From: a virus
Strand: one strand, 5' to 3'
IMG/VR virus record: IMGVR_UViG_3300043395_002393
Span: 1-64,000 of that record
Length of the DNA stretch: 64,000 nucleotides
Under the pieces are notes generated by a model. It was not told the DNA's origin, did not search any database, and was given only the letters and a program-made list of their open reading frames with translations. Of the stretch, positions 14,387 to 22,557 are shown in pieces (the first letter of the stretch is position 1; each line of letters opens with the position of its first letter). The position numbers and the translations under genes were made by a program.

Positions 14387-15015
14387 GTGCTCCAACTCCG
14401 CCCACCCGTCCCAAAGGCAGCCGCGAACAATGGCTGGAGGCCGCCGCCGCCGTGTGGAAGCGCGAACGCCCTGGCAAGGAATTTCCCGCCGCAGGGATCA
14501 TCGTCAGCCCCGACCACTACCCCTCCATGGGCAAGCCTGGCGTCGGCGACCGAGGCATCAACGACGATGGGTTTGCGATCTTCGCCCCCGACCTCTTCGT
14601 CACTTTCAATGGGAACGCCGACCCGAGCATCTATCGGCCCGAGGTCGCCACGTTGAAGCGCGGACAGGTGATCGACTACATCATCGGCCAGCACGCCATC
14701 GGGAAGAAGACCCAGCACGAAGCCTGCCGCCAAGCGTCGCCGGTCATTGTCCGTCGCGACAACCTCGTCAAGCCGGCCGGCTACGTCCACAAGACCCGCG
14801 GCATCTCCCTCGGTGACGGCTTCTGGACCGATGCCGGCTACCCGGAACGCTTCTGGACGAACCTCCATCGGCAGACCGGTGGCACCAGTTCCCTCGGATG
14901 CCTCACCATTCCCGCGGCGCAGTGGTCCGCTTTCTTGGCGACCGTGAAGGAAGCGATGCGTCGTACCGGACTGAAGAGGATCTCTGCAATCCTGCTCGAC
15001 ACCCGGATCGCGTAA
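14383..15015 (+). CDS. L,D-transpeptidase-like (YkuD-like) protein of the lysis cluster
   Basis: 210 residues. The region GDRGINDDGFAIFAPDLFVTF followed by GGTSSLGCLTIP resembles the catalytic S-x-G-C segment of YkuD-type L,D-transpeptidases, with Cys near residue 179 as nucleophile and an upstream conserved His-containing segment (LHRQTGGTSS). Similar proteins are found beside lysis genes in other phages. It could cleave or remodel peptidoglycan in place of a standard endolysin, since no lysozyme or amidase is visible nearby. There is no signal peptide. Function inferred from motif and context. Confidence 0.5.
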   Translation: MSAPTPPTRPKGSREQWLEAAAAVWKRERPGKEFPAAGIIVSPDHYPSMGKPGVGDRGINDDGFAIFAPDLFVTFNGNADPSIYRPEVATLKRGQVIDYIIGQHAIGKKTQHEACRQASPVIVRRDNLVKPAGYVHKTRGISLGDGFWTDAGYPERFWTNLHRQTGGTSSLGCLTIPAAQWSAFLATVKEAMRRTGLKRISAILLDTRIA

Positions 15016-15031
15016 CCGCAAGATCCCGACG

Positions 15032-15122
15032 CGCTGGTTCCGGGCGAGTTATAGAGCAGGTGGAAAGCCTGCCGGGGTCGGGTGCGTCTCATCCCTGGTT
15101 GAATTGCAACCCGGAACCAGCG
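15032..15122 (+). other. Structured RNA candidate before the packaging genes
   Basis: A perfect 13-bp inverted repeat (15,032-15,044 with 15,110-15,122) encloses 65 bases with two or three further hairpins: GCAGG/CCTGC with a 7-base loop at 15,056-15,072, GGGTG/CATCC at 15,080-15,094, and GGTTG/CAACC at 15,097-15,111, which competes with the outer stem. It looks cloverleaf-like but lacks tRNA signature positions. It lies in the gap between the lysis and packaging genes and could be a leader, processing site or packaging-linked RNA. Confidence 0.4.
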
Positions 15123-15137
15123 AACCTCAAACACACC

Positions 15138-15623
15138 ATGAAAATTGACGAAACCAAGTTGGCCGCCCTGCACGATTACCTCGTCGCCGGCGGATCGCCC
15201 GAGCAAGTGGATGTCGCCCAGCAGATCGGCGCCGACCCCGACGACACCGAGCAGGTGGACGCCTACGTCGAGGCGCTGAAAGCCCGTTGGCCGGAAACCT
15301 ACGGCGACCCGGAAACCCCGGCCGCACCGGCTCAACCCGCTCGGAAAACGGCCAAGAAGGCGGCGAAAACCGCCACTCCGGCCAGCACCTACCGCCTCCG
15401 CCGCGCCGACGGCACAGTGGTCGCGCTGGAGGTCTTGAAGGTCTCCGACAATGGAACCGTGATCTTGGAGGAGCCCCGTCAAAAGGACCTCGTGACCCTG
15501 CTCCTCCGCGGACGCCAGATCACCGTGGATCTGATCGAACTCCGTGCCAAGCCCGCCGGCTCGATGCTCCACGATCTGCCGGTGACCAAGGTCATCGAGT
15601 TGGCTGAACTCGCCAAGGCGTGA
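15138..15623 (+). CDS. Hypothetical protein, small-terminase candidate by position (161 aa)
   Basis: Residues 1-60 look like a small helical domain (DETKLAALHDYLVAGGSPEQVDVAQQI). A Lys/Ala/Pro linker follows (KTAKKAAKTATPAS), then a beta-rich C-terminal domain (TYRLRRADGTVVALEVLKV). It overlaps the large terminase start (15,620) by 4 bases, the usual place of the small subunit. The sequence itself is not diagnostic; the HTH protein at 3,741 is the rival candidate. Confidence 0.45.
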   Translation: MKIDETKLAALHDYLVAGGSPEQVDVAQQIGADPDDTEQVDAYVEALKARWPETYGDPETPAAPAQPARKTAKKAAKTATPASTYRLRRADGTVVALEVLKVSDNGTVILEEPRQKDLVTLLLRGRQITVDLIELRAKPAGSMLHDLPVTKVIELAELAKA

Positions 15624-17674
15624 TCGACGACGCTCCAAGGTCGGACCCGTTCAGTGGGATCGTGCTCAACCATGATCTCTTGGACTGGTCCGACCCGACG
15701 TTGGATGCCGACGCGGTCACGATGCGGTTGCTCGACTTTCACGACTACTACGACGAGCCCGAGTATGGTGGCCCGGAGCCGGCGGACGCCACGCCGCAGG
15801 AGCTTGCGAAACACCGCATCGCGATCGAGAAGAAGATCCTGTTCGACGCCAAGCGGCCGAACTGGGGTGGCACGAGCAAGTGGGGCAAGCCCTACTTCCG
15901 GCACATGCTCTCCCTCATCAAGCTGGCGTTCCCGGACACCGACATCACGCCGTCCTTGGCCGACGCGGTCATGCTCTTCTGCATGGGCATCGGCGGCGGA
16001 AACAAGAAGCTGGAGCACCTGATCGGCAGCCAGAACTCCGGGAAGTCCGCCGGCGCGATCCGCATCGCCTTCGCGATCATGATCGTCGATCCCGAGTACT
16101 CGGCGGTTTTCGTCGCCAACCCGTTCGACAACGCCGCCGACTCCACGGTCTGGGGCGACGTGGAGGAGCTGTGGGACCAGCTCTGCGAGCACCACCCGAA
16201 CGACACCGGCAAAGGCTACGAGGACGCGACGTGGCTGTTCCCCTGGGGCAAGAAGTACGCCAACCGGCAGCTCGACCTCGTCCCGGGCCTCCCGAAGGCC
16301 GGCACGATCGTCCTGCGGAACGTGAAGCACGTCGGCAAGTTCAAGGGGTCGAAAGGTCGCGGTAAGGACGTGACCCGCGGCGTCATGCTGCTGCTGGTGG
16401 ACGAGGTCAACGAAATCGAGAATCCCTCGTTCGAGACGATGCTCAACAACCTGGTATCTCAGGACCAGTTCTTCGCCATCACCTCCCAGAACTTCAAGGA
16501 CGAGGAGGACATGGGCGGGCGGCTCACTCAACCGGTCGGGCTTTTCGGCGGCCCGTCTTCTTTCGACGACCTCGACATCGAGGAGGACGTGTGGTGGCAC
16601 AGCTCGAAGTCCTCGATCACTCTCCGCTTCGATGGCCATCGCAGTCCGAACGTGCTGGCCCGCCGCACCATCTACCCGAAGCTCTTCAAGATGGAGAACC
16701 TCCAGCGGATGCGGGACGATTACGGCGAGCAGTCGCCGGACTACTTCTCGCAAGTCCGCTCGTTCCCTGTCCGCGGTGACGAGACGAACTCGGTGCTCTC
16801 TCGGGCTAAGCTGAGTGCGTCCCGGCACAAAGACACCTTCTTCACCGTCACAAAGTCCATCGCTCGGGTGGGATTCTGCGACCCGGCGTTCGGCGGACGG
16901 GACAAGGCGGTCTTCGGTTGGATGGAGATCGCCCAAGCCTACATCACCGACGGCGAAGGGAACCAAGAGCTTCAGGAACTTGTGATTTTCCGTGATCACT
17001 TCCGGTCGCTCAAGCTGGTAAAAGGGGCGTGGTTCCCTGGGGATGACAACTATTGGCCGGATCGGATGAAAGCCTGCGGCATGGACATTTCCGACTACAC
17101 CGCCGGCGCCGAGATCAGCTACGAGGACCAGATCGCCATCCAGTGCCGCGAGCTGTGCCTCGCCAACGGTATCCCTTTCGCCAACTTCGGCTACGACTTC
17201 TCGATGCGGCCGGACATCGTCAGCTCCATCAACAAGGTGATGGGGTTCAACAGCCTTGCCTTCGACTACAACCAGGGACCGGAGGGTCACACGATTCAGA
17301 ACATCAAGAAGAACTCGACCGACTGCTGCAAAAACCGCTGCACCGAGCTGGCGTTCCTTGCCGCCGACCTGTTCCTCACCCGGCAGGTCCGCGGTGGCAG
17401 TTTCATCGAGACGGCTACCACCCAGCTCGCCCGAACCCTCTACACGACGGTCAACCGCAAGTACGTCGCCGAAGGAAAGCGCGAATACAAGGCCCGATGG
17501 CAACAGGTCTCTCCCGATCATCGGGACGTTTTGATGGGCCTGACCGGGGTCGCCTTGAAGCGCGGATTCCGTCAGAGCGTCGTGGGGCAGAAGTCGGCCG
17601 GCGGCGGCCGAAGCGTGTGGGACGAAATTACGTCTCGCGGTCTCGGGAAAAAACGGGTAGTGAAGCGCGTCTGA
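15620..17674 (+). CDS. terL: Terminase large subunit
   Basis: 684 residues; packages phage DNA into the prohead. The ATPase has Walker A GSQNSGKS (136-143) and Walker B LLLVDE (257-262), with an ITSQN coupling segment at about 287. The nuclease domain starts near GFCDPAFGG (metal-binding Asp421) and includes a later acidic segment near residue 500. The start codon is GTG inside the 4-base overlap with the upstream gene. Portal and scaffold genes follow in the usual order. Confidence 0.92.
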   Translation: MIDDAPRSDPFSGIVLNHDLLDWSDPTLDADAVTMRLLDFHDYYDEPEYGGPEPADATPQELAKHRIAIEKKILFDAKRPNWGGTSKWGKPYFRHMLSLIKLAFPDTDITPSLADAVMLFCMGIGGGNKKLEHLIGSQNSGKSAGAIRIAFAIMIVDPEYSAVFVANPFDNAADSTVWGDVEELWDQLCEHHPNDTGKGYEDATWLFPWGKKYANRQLDLVPGLPKAGTIVLRNVKHVGKFKGSKGRGKDVTRGVMLLLVDEVNEIENPSFETMLNNLVSQDQFFAITSQNFKDEEDMGGRLTQPVGLFGGPSSFDDLDIEEDVWWHSSKSSITLRFDGHRSPNVLARRTIYPKLFKMENLQRMRDDYGEQSPDYFSQVRSFPVRGDETNSVLSRAKLSASRHKDTFFTVTKSIARVGFCDPAFGGRDKAVFGWMEIAQAYITDGEGNQELQELVIFRDHFRSLKLVKGAWFPGDDNYWPDRMKACGMDISDYTAGAEISYEDQIAIQCRELCLANGIPFANFGYDFSMRPDIVSSINKVMGFNSLAFDYNQGPEGHTIQNIKKNSTDCCKNRCTELAFLAADLFLTRQVRGGSFIETATTQLARTLYTTVNRKYVAEGKREYKARWQQVSPDHRDVLMGLTGVALKRGFRQSVVGQKSAGGGRSVWDEITSRGLGKKRVVKRV

Positions 17675-17676
17675 CC

Positions 17677-18414
17677 ATGCCTTGTGACACCTGCAACAGC
17701 TCCGGGGCCGCCGCGAAACCCGCGGCGGCGATGATCTATTCCGCAACCGCGTCGAGCGTGGTCGGGCGCGACGGTGTTCGCCACTCGATCGCCAAACCCC
17801 TCATCCCGGCCGGGCGAAAGCCAACCGGCGGCTGGAAAGTCAACCTGCTGGTGAACGGGCAGTCGATCGAAGCTGATGGACCCACCGGTGAAGCAGTGCA
17901 CGCGGAGGCCGTCCGGCTCCTGCAACTCAACGGGATCACCTACTCGGACTTGGACCTGTGGCTCAATCTCAACCTCCAGTGGGTCCGCCGCGCCGTCGAG
18001 AAGTATCAGGTCGTCCGCGAGAGCGATCTCATGACCGCCGCGTCGGGCTCCGCCGTGGCTCCCGAGCACGCGCCCACCCGCGCCCGGCCACAGGTGGGAC
18101 CGGCGGTGTGGGGCCGCAAGGGCTGGGGGATGCTCCAGATGTACTTGGCCTTGGACACCTACGAGTTCGGCACCCTCCTCATGCTCGCCACCGAGCTTCG
18201 CAAGTGGCTCGACCCGAACGTCAACCCGACCACCGGTTGCGCGGAGTGCTTCATTCACTTCGGCGCGGCGCTTGCGGATCTCCGCAACCGGCCGCGCTAC
18301 ACCCAGGCCGAGGCCCGCGAGTGGCTCTGGCGGGTGATGAACGGCGCCAACTCCCGGAAGGGGGTTCCCGAGATGACCTTCGAACAAGCAGCCCTCGCCA
18401 ACCACTGGACATGA
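17677..18414 (+). CDS. Hypothetical protein between terminase and portal (245 aa)
   Basis: Not recognised. Starts 2 bases after terL and overlaps the portal gene by 4. An N-terminal CDTC motif and a C-terminal segment (TGCAECFIHFGAALADLRNRPRYTQAEAREWLWRVMN) stand out; the Cys pair CAEC with CDTC could bind zinc. The middle resembles a short beta domain (GGWKVNLLVNGQSIEADG). A packaging or head-vertex accessory role is suggested only by position. Confidence 0.6.
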   Translation: MPCDTCNSSGAAAKPAAAMIYSATASSVVGRDGVRHSIAKPLIPAGRKPTGGWKVNLLVNGQSIEADGPTGEAVHAEAVRLLQLNGITYSDLDLWLNLNLQWVRRAVEKYQVVRESDLMTAASGSAVAPEHAPTRARPQVGPAVWGRKGWGMLQMYLALDTYEFGTLLMLATELRKWLDPNVNPTTGCAECFIHFGAALADLRNRPRYTQAEAREWLWRVMNGANSRKGVPEMTFEQAALANHWT

Positions 18415-20705
18415 AATTCCAATCCCAATACTTCGAGACGGCGGACGATCTGGTCCGTGCCAAGGACGACGCCTGGGAAGGTGTCAAGACGCGGCGTGAG
18501 CGGCTCGACATCATCCGCAAGTTCACGAACATGCAGCGGTTGATGACCGATGAGGAGGCCGAAAAGCTCGGCCGCACGGAGATCACCAACTTCGGGCTCT
18601 CGCACCGCGACATGCTCCAGATCGAGTCGCAGATCACCTCCATGGTCACCACGACCAACGGGCTCGTCGAGGTGATCGTGGACACCGACAACGCCGAGAA
18701 GGACTACCAGACGAGCCTGCGGATCTCGGAAGCGATCAACCGCGGGGCGGTTCATTTCAAAGGGAAGTTCGCGAACCTGTGGCGCAAGGTCGCCGGTGAA
18801 ATTACGATCGCCGGGGGCACTCCGGTGACCAACAACCCGCGCTTCGGTTGGCTCCCGGAGATCCGTGCCGATATGTTTTTTCCGAAGGCGACGCCGCTCG
18901 ATGCCGAGCAGGTATCCTATGCCTTCGATCCTCGCGAGCTTTCAATTCACGACCTCAAGCACATGCTGGCGGCGATCGGTGATGGTCAGAGCCGCTACAT
19001 CGTGAAGGAGAGCGTCGAGCACCTCATCAAGGTGTTGGAGGAGCAGGTGAAGGACAACCGAAAGGACGAGGGAAGCTCGCACGGGTTCGGGGTCACCGAA
19101 GCGGTTCGCGACGGCAAATCCGAGCGGGCCACGACCATCTCGGCGTGGGATTACTTCGAGGTCAAATACGACGACAAGGGGAACCAATACGTCAGCCGCA
19201 CCCTCTTCACCGACGGAATCAACGGGACCGCGACAACCGAGAAAGGTGATCGCGGCGATGACAAACGCAGCTCCGCGGCCCGCATCATCGACTACGTCGA
19301 GAAAGCCTATCCAAGCGCCACGGACTGGCTGCACATGGTATTCGTGGACTCCGAGATCGGGGGTGTGAAGACCATCGACACCTGCCGCGGCATCGCCGAG
19401 CTGATCTACCCGTCGGCTCTGGAGCTGGAGGATCTCATCAACCTGACGCTCGAAGGGGACAAGATCCGAGCCAAGCCGAAGATGCAGCTCACCGCGGAGG
19501 CGAACATCGACGACGTGGCGAAGTGGAACATCGTCGAGGACATGTATGCTCCAGCCGGCGTCTCCGAGCTGGAGTTCCGGTCGAACTCGCAGGGGCTCAT
19601 GACTCCTTTCTCTCTGCTTCGGCAGAATGCCGCGGGGCTTGCGACCTCGTCGGTCGCAAACTCCGGTCGGGGCGGGGAGCTGCGCCAGCAAGCTCTGGAG
19701 CGCCAAGAGAACTCGGCCCAGCTCATCGGGAACCGGCTCGCGGAAGGCTACAACCACTTGGAGTCGATCTTGGAGACGCTCGTCTGGAGGCTACTCGCCG
19801 GCGACGTGAAGCCGGGCACCGACGGCTACCACGAGACGATGTGGGTCCGAGCCTACCTGGATCGCTACGACATCCCCTACAAGGACCTCGCCAAGCGCGA
19901 GCACAACCGGTTCCAGTACATCCGGGTCCGGGCCAAGCGGGTCATCGGCAACGGTGACGCGCAGCAGCGGATGGATACGGCGGATTGGCTCATGAGCAAC
20001 ATCATGAACTACGCCCCGGCCACCCGTCCGCTGGTGGTGCAGCAGGCTACCGCGCTGCGGACACAGGACCCCGACCTCGCCGAGTATCTGGTCAAGGTGC
20101 CACAGGCGATTCTCAACGCCCAGAAGATCACCGCGGAGAACGAGTTCTCCACCATCGAGCGCCGCGCCGCGCTGGGGCAGGTCATCCCGATCGCCCCGGA
20201 CGACGTTCACCAGGACCACATTCCGGTCCACCTTATCGACATGCAAGCCATGGTCGCGATGGCCCAGATGCGCCCTTGGGACAAGCTGGACGTGCTCCAG
20301 TTCGCAGGGCTGGCCGAGCACACCGGCGAGCACCTCCAAGTGCTCATGGGCAATCCGCTGACCAACCCGGAGGCCAAGGCGTTCTTGAAGGACTACCAGA
20401 ACATCGTCGCCTCCGCGCAGTCCATCGTGCAGGAGGTCGAGGAGCGCCTCGGCTCCGAACAGGGGCAGCTCACCGCTCGCGAGCAGGCCGAGGTCGAGCT
20501 GAGGGTGGCCGAGCTTCAACTCAAGGCTCAGGCACTCGGACTCAAGATCGAAGACACCCGCAAGCTCTGGGAGAATCGCGAGGCCCGAGCCCGCCTCTCC
20601 CAGCGCAGCCAGTACGCTCGCGAAGTCGGTGATGCCCAGCGGCTCCAGCTTGACAACAAGCGGATCGAGACGCAGGCTCAATCCAGACAATCCGCGCAAC
20701 AGTGA
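18411..20705 (+). CDS. Portal (head-tail connector) protein
   Basis: 764 residues, long for a podovirus portal (T7 about 536). Position between terL and scaffold is diagnostic. Residues 1-110 are helical with a QIESQITSMVTTTNGLVEVIVDT segment typical of portal clip/wing starts. The centre is mixed alpha/beta, and residues about 610-764 form a long charged helix (EEVEERLGSEQGQLTAREQAEVELRVAEL), expected for the crown or barrel that extends into the head. It forms the dodecameric DNA gate on which terminase docks. Confidence 0.75.
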   Translation: MKFQSQYFETADDLVRAKDDAWEGVKTRRERLDIIRKFTNMQRLMTDEEAEKLGRTEITNFGLSHRDMLQIESQITSMVTTTNGLVEVIVDTDNAEKDYQTSLRISEAINRGAVHFKGKFANLWRKVAGEITIAGGTPVTNNPRFGWLPEIRADMFFPKATPLDAEQVSYAFDPRELSIHDLKHMLAAIGDGQSRYIVKESVEHLIKVLEEQVKDNRKDEGSSHGFGVTEAVRDGKSERATTISAWDYFEVKYDDKGNQYVSRTLFTDGINGTATTEKGDRGDDKRSSAARIIDYVEKAYPSATDWLHMVFVDSEIGGVKTIDTCRGIAELIYPSALELEDLINLTLEGDKIRAKPKMQLTAEANIDDVAKWNIVEDMYAPAGVSELEFRSNSQGLMTPFSLLRQNAAGLATSSVANSGRGGELRQQALERQENSAQLIGNRLAEGYNHLESILETLVWRLLAGDVKPGTDGYHETMWVRAYLDRYDIPYKDLAKREHNRFQYIRVRAKRVIGNGDAQQRMDTADWLMSNIMNYAPATRPLVVQQATALRTQDPDLAEYLVKVPQAILNAQKITAENEFSTIERRAALGQVIPIAPDDVHQDHIPVHLIDMQAMVAMAQMRPWDKLDVLQFAGLAEHTGEHLQVLMGNPLTNPEAKAFLKDYQNIVASAQSIVQEVEERLGSEQGQLTAREQAEVELRVAELQLKAQALGLKIEDTRKLWENREARARLSQRSQYAREVGDAQRLQLDNKRIETQAQSRQSAQQ

Positions 20706-20983
20706 TGCAATTAACTCGCAAACCAACGCTGCCAATAACCGCAGGTCTCGCGGAACTCGTTGGCAATGTGAACCTTTGCAAGAAGCTCGACTCTGTCTCC
20801 GACGAGATCGACATCGTTCTCGCTCAGATCCAGCTCGATCACGTCACTCCCGAGAACCGGGACAACTGCGGCCCGACGCTGCTGGCGCTCCAGCTTGTCC
20901 GGGATGCCTTCTTCCTTTTCACCACCAAAGGCCGCGCCGTGATGAAATCCGAGCAGGCTCCAAAACCTCCAACCACCACCTGA
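20705..20983 (+). CDS. Hypothetical helical protein (92 aa)
   Basis: Not recognised. ATG at 20,705 overlaps the portal stop; a GTG one codon upstream is possible. Predicted mostly helical (NLCKKLDSVSDEIDIVLAQIQ; GPTLLALQLVRDAFFLF). It precedes the scaffold gene by 1 base. A small head-assembly protein is likely from position. Confidence 0.55.
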   Translation: MQLTRKPTLPITAGLAELVGNVNLCKKLDSVSDEIDIVLAQIQLDHVTPENRDNCGPTLLALQLVRDAFFLFTTKGRAVMKSEQAPKPPTTT

Positions 20984-20984
20984 A

Positions 20985-22346
20985 ATGCCACCCATCGACA
21001 ACATCGAGCCGCAGCACGAAGACCGTCACAACCGGAACATGGCCGCCCTTTTCGGCGACGACGCTCCGCCCCAGGACCCGCCGCAGGACGAGCCGGGTGA
21101 CGACGCTCCGCCCCAGGACCCGCCGCAGGACGAGCCGGGTGACGACGCTCCGCCCCAGGACCCGCCGCAGGACGACCCCGAGGAGACTCCCGCGGACGAT
21201 GTCGAGGAGGACTACGACGCCCCTGCGTCCAAGAAGGACAAGGCCGCCGAAGACGAGCCGGAGCCCGAGAACGAGACCGTCGCCCGCAAGATGGCGAAGG
21301 AGAACGGACGCCGCGCCAAACTCGCCGAGGCCAAGCTCCGCGAGCACGAGCTGGAGATCGACCGGTTGAAATCCGAGCTGGAGGCCGAGAAAGCACGCCG
21401 CGAGGAGATCGAGGCGGTGCAGGTCGATCCTCGCGATTTCCCGGAGGTAAAGTCCCTGCGCGAGAAGGTGCTCAACGACGTGAAGCGGGGCGCCGCGCTT
21501 CTCGGTGTCCGGGACCCGAAGACCTTCCGCGACAACTTCGGCAGCTACATCACGAGCTTCATGGACGCGGACGCGCTCGACGGCGAGGAGTTCGATGCGG
21601 CGATCCTCAACCTCCGCAAGCAGATCATCAAGGATGTCGGCGGGTTCGAGGATGCGTACGACGACCTCGATTTCACCGAGCAGGCCCGCGCCGACGCGAT
21701 CGCCGACAAGGCGATGGCGGTCCTGGAGCGGGCGGTCCCCGACACCAAGAAGGCGATCGAACTCGCGGAAGGGCTGAAATCCCGCGCAAAAACCGGCCAG
21801 CTCATGGTGGGGACCCGCGAATACCAAGCTGCGGTGGCTGAATACCAACCGGTTCTCGACGCCATCGGCGACCTGCCGGACGAAGTGATCGAAGCCGATC
21901 CGCACAGCATCCCGACCGTGGTCGCCCGAATGGTCAAGGAGTCGCCGGAGGCCCGCCGCCGCTTGGAGCGTGCCAAAGCCGACGTTCTGGAGATCATCGT
22001 CGGCCCGCGGGCGATCACCCAGGAGGAAGCCGAGAAGCTCCAAGCCAACGGCACCGACCTCAAGACCTTCTACGCCGAGCGCCAGAAGCTCGTCGCCGAG
22101 AAGCGCAAGAAGCTCATCCCCCTGCTGGTTCAAGGGCTGGCCACCCGGTCGGTGTTCGCCGACGTGGTCAAGAAGCTCGCGAAGTACGAGGCGGCGAACG
22201 CCTCCGACGAGGAAGAGTTCGACGTGATGCGGCAGGTCCGCTCCCCCAAACCGGTGCCGAAGAAGAAGCCGGACCCCGTTCCGGCCGGCAAGCGCCGGAA
22301 CTCGGTCCTGACCGAAATGTTCGGGGGCAACTACGACGAGCTGTGA
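20985..22346 (+). CDS. Scaffolding protein
   Basis: 453 residues, highly charged and helical, directly before the major capsid gene. Residues about 25-66 are three copies of a 14-residue repeat (DDAPPQDPPQDEPG). Residues about 95-145 are a coiled coil (KLREHELEIDRLKSELEAEKARRE). The C-terminal 50 residues are basic (KPVPKKKPDPVPAGKRR), the usual coat-binding end of scaffolds. It directs prohead assembly and is expected to leave the mature head. Confidence 0.75.
   Translation: MPPIDNIEPQHEDRHNRNMAALFGDDAPPQDPPQDEPGDDAPPQDPPQDEPGDDAPPQDPPQDDPEETPADDVEEDYDAPASKKDKAAEDEPEPENETVARKMAKENGRRAKLAEAKLREHELEIDRLKSELEAEKARREEIEAVQVDPRDFPEVKSLREKVLNDVKRGAALLGVRDPKTFRDNFGSYITSFMDADALDGEEFDAAILNLRKQIIKDVGGFEDAYDDLDFTEQARADAIADKAMAVLERAVPDTKKAIELAEGLKSRAKTGQLMVGTREYQAAVAEYQPVLDAIGDLPDEVIEADPHSIPTVVARMVKESPEARRRLERAKADVLEIIVGPRAITQEEAEKLQANGTDLKTFYAERQKLVAEKRKKLIPLLVQGLATRSVFADVVKKLAKYEAANASDEEEFDVMRQVRSPKPVPKKKPDPVPAGKRRNSVLTEMFGGNYDEL
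21057..21182 (+). repeat. 42-base in-frame tandem repeat in the scaffold gene
   Basis: Three head-to-tail 42-base units (21,057, 21,099 and 21,141). The first two are identical and the third diverges at its end. They encode the acidic Pro-rich N-terminal repeat. Identity at the DNA level suggests recent slippage or unequal exchange. Confidence 0.85.
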
Positions 22347-22357
22347 TTCCGACTTGA

Positions 22358-22406
22358 CGGGAAACCCGCTTTGTGGCTGCATCCTCGCAGCCTAGCGGGT
22401 TTCCCG
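22358..22406 (+). other. Two-stage hairpin between scaffold and capsid genes
   Basis: A 13-bp outer stem CGGGAAACCCGCT / AGCGGGTTTCCCG (22,358-22,370 with 22,394-22,406) encloses a 6-bp inner stem GGCTGC/GCAGCC (22,375-22,380 with 22,387-22,392), giving almost continuous pairing. It starts 12 bases after the scaffold stop. It may be a partial terminator, RNase site or stability element that sets the scaffold-to-capsid ratio. The rest of the gap to 22,557 shows nothing clear. Confidence 0.7.
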
Positions 22407-22557
22407 ACCCGCAGCTCTCATTTCTTGCAGCAACCTACCGGCGGACGTGGTGCCCCGCCATTGCAGGACCAAGCAGAGTGGATCTTTGGTGGCTCGCTGA
22501 TCGTTTGGGGAAGCCGGACATTCGTGTCCTCCGTTCCAACATCAGCACATCACTCCA

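Noticed and set aside
15035-15120. Possible tRNA gene ending in CCA
   Set aside because: The outer stem and a GGAACCA end look tRNA-like, but there is no proper D arm, no T-loop of the TTCRANY type and the anticodon-like loop lacks U33.
20703-20735. GCAATTAAC near 20,708 as a third promoter cassette
   Set aside because: It shares only the ATTAAC core; the TTGAC box and ATTGTTGC end are absent and it lies inside a coding start.
22354-22384. TTGACG followed by TGCATC as a capsid promoter
   Set aside because: The -35-like bases are part of the 13-bp hairpin stem and the -10 match is poor; the conserved ATTAAC/ATTGTTGC cassette is missing.
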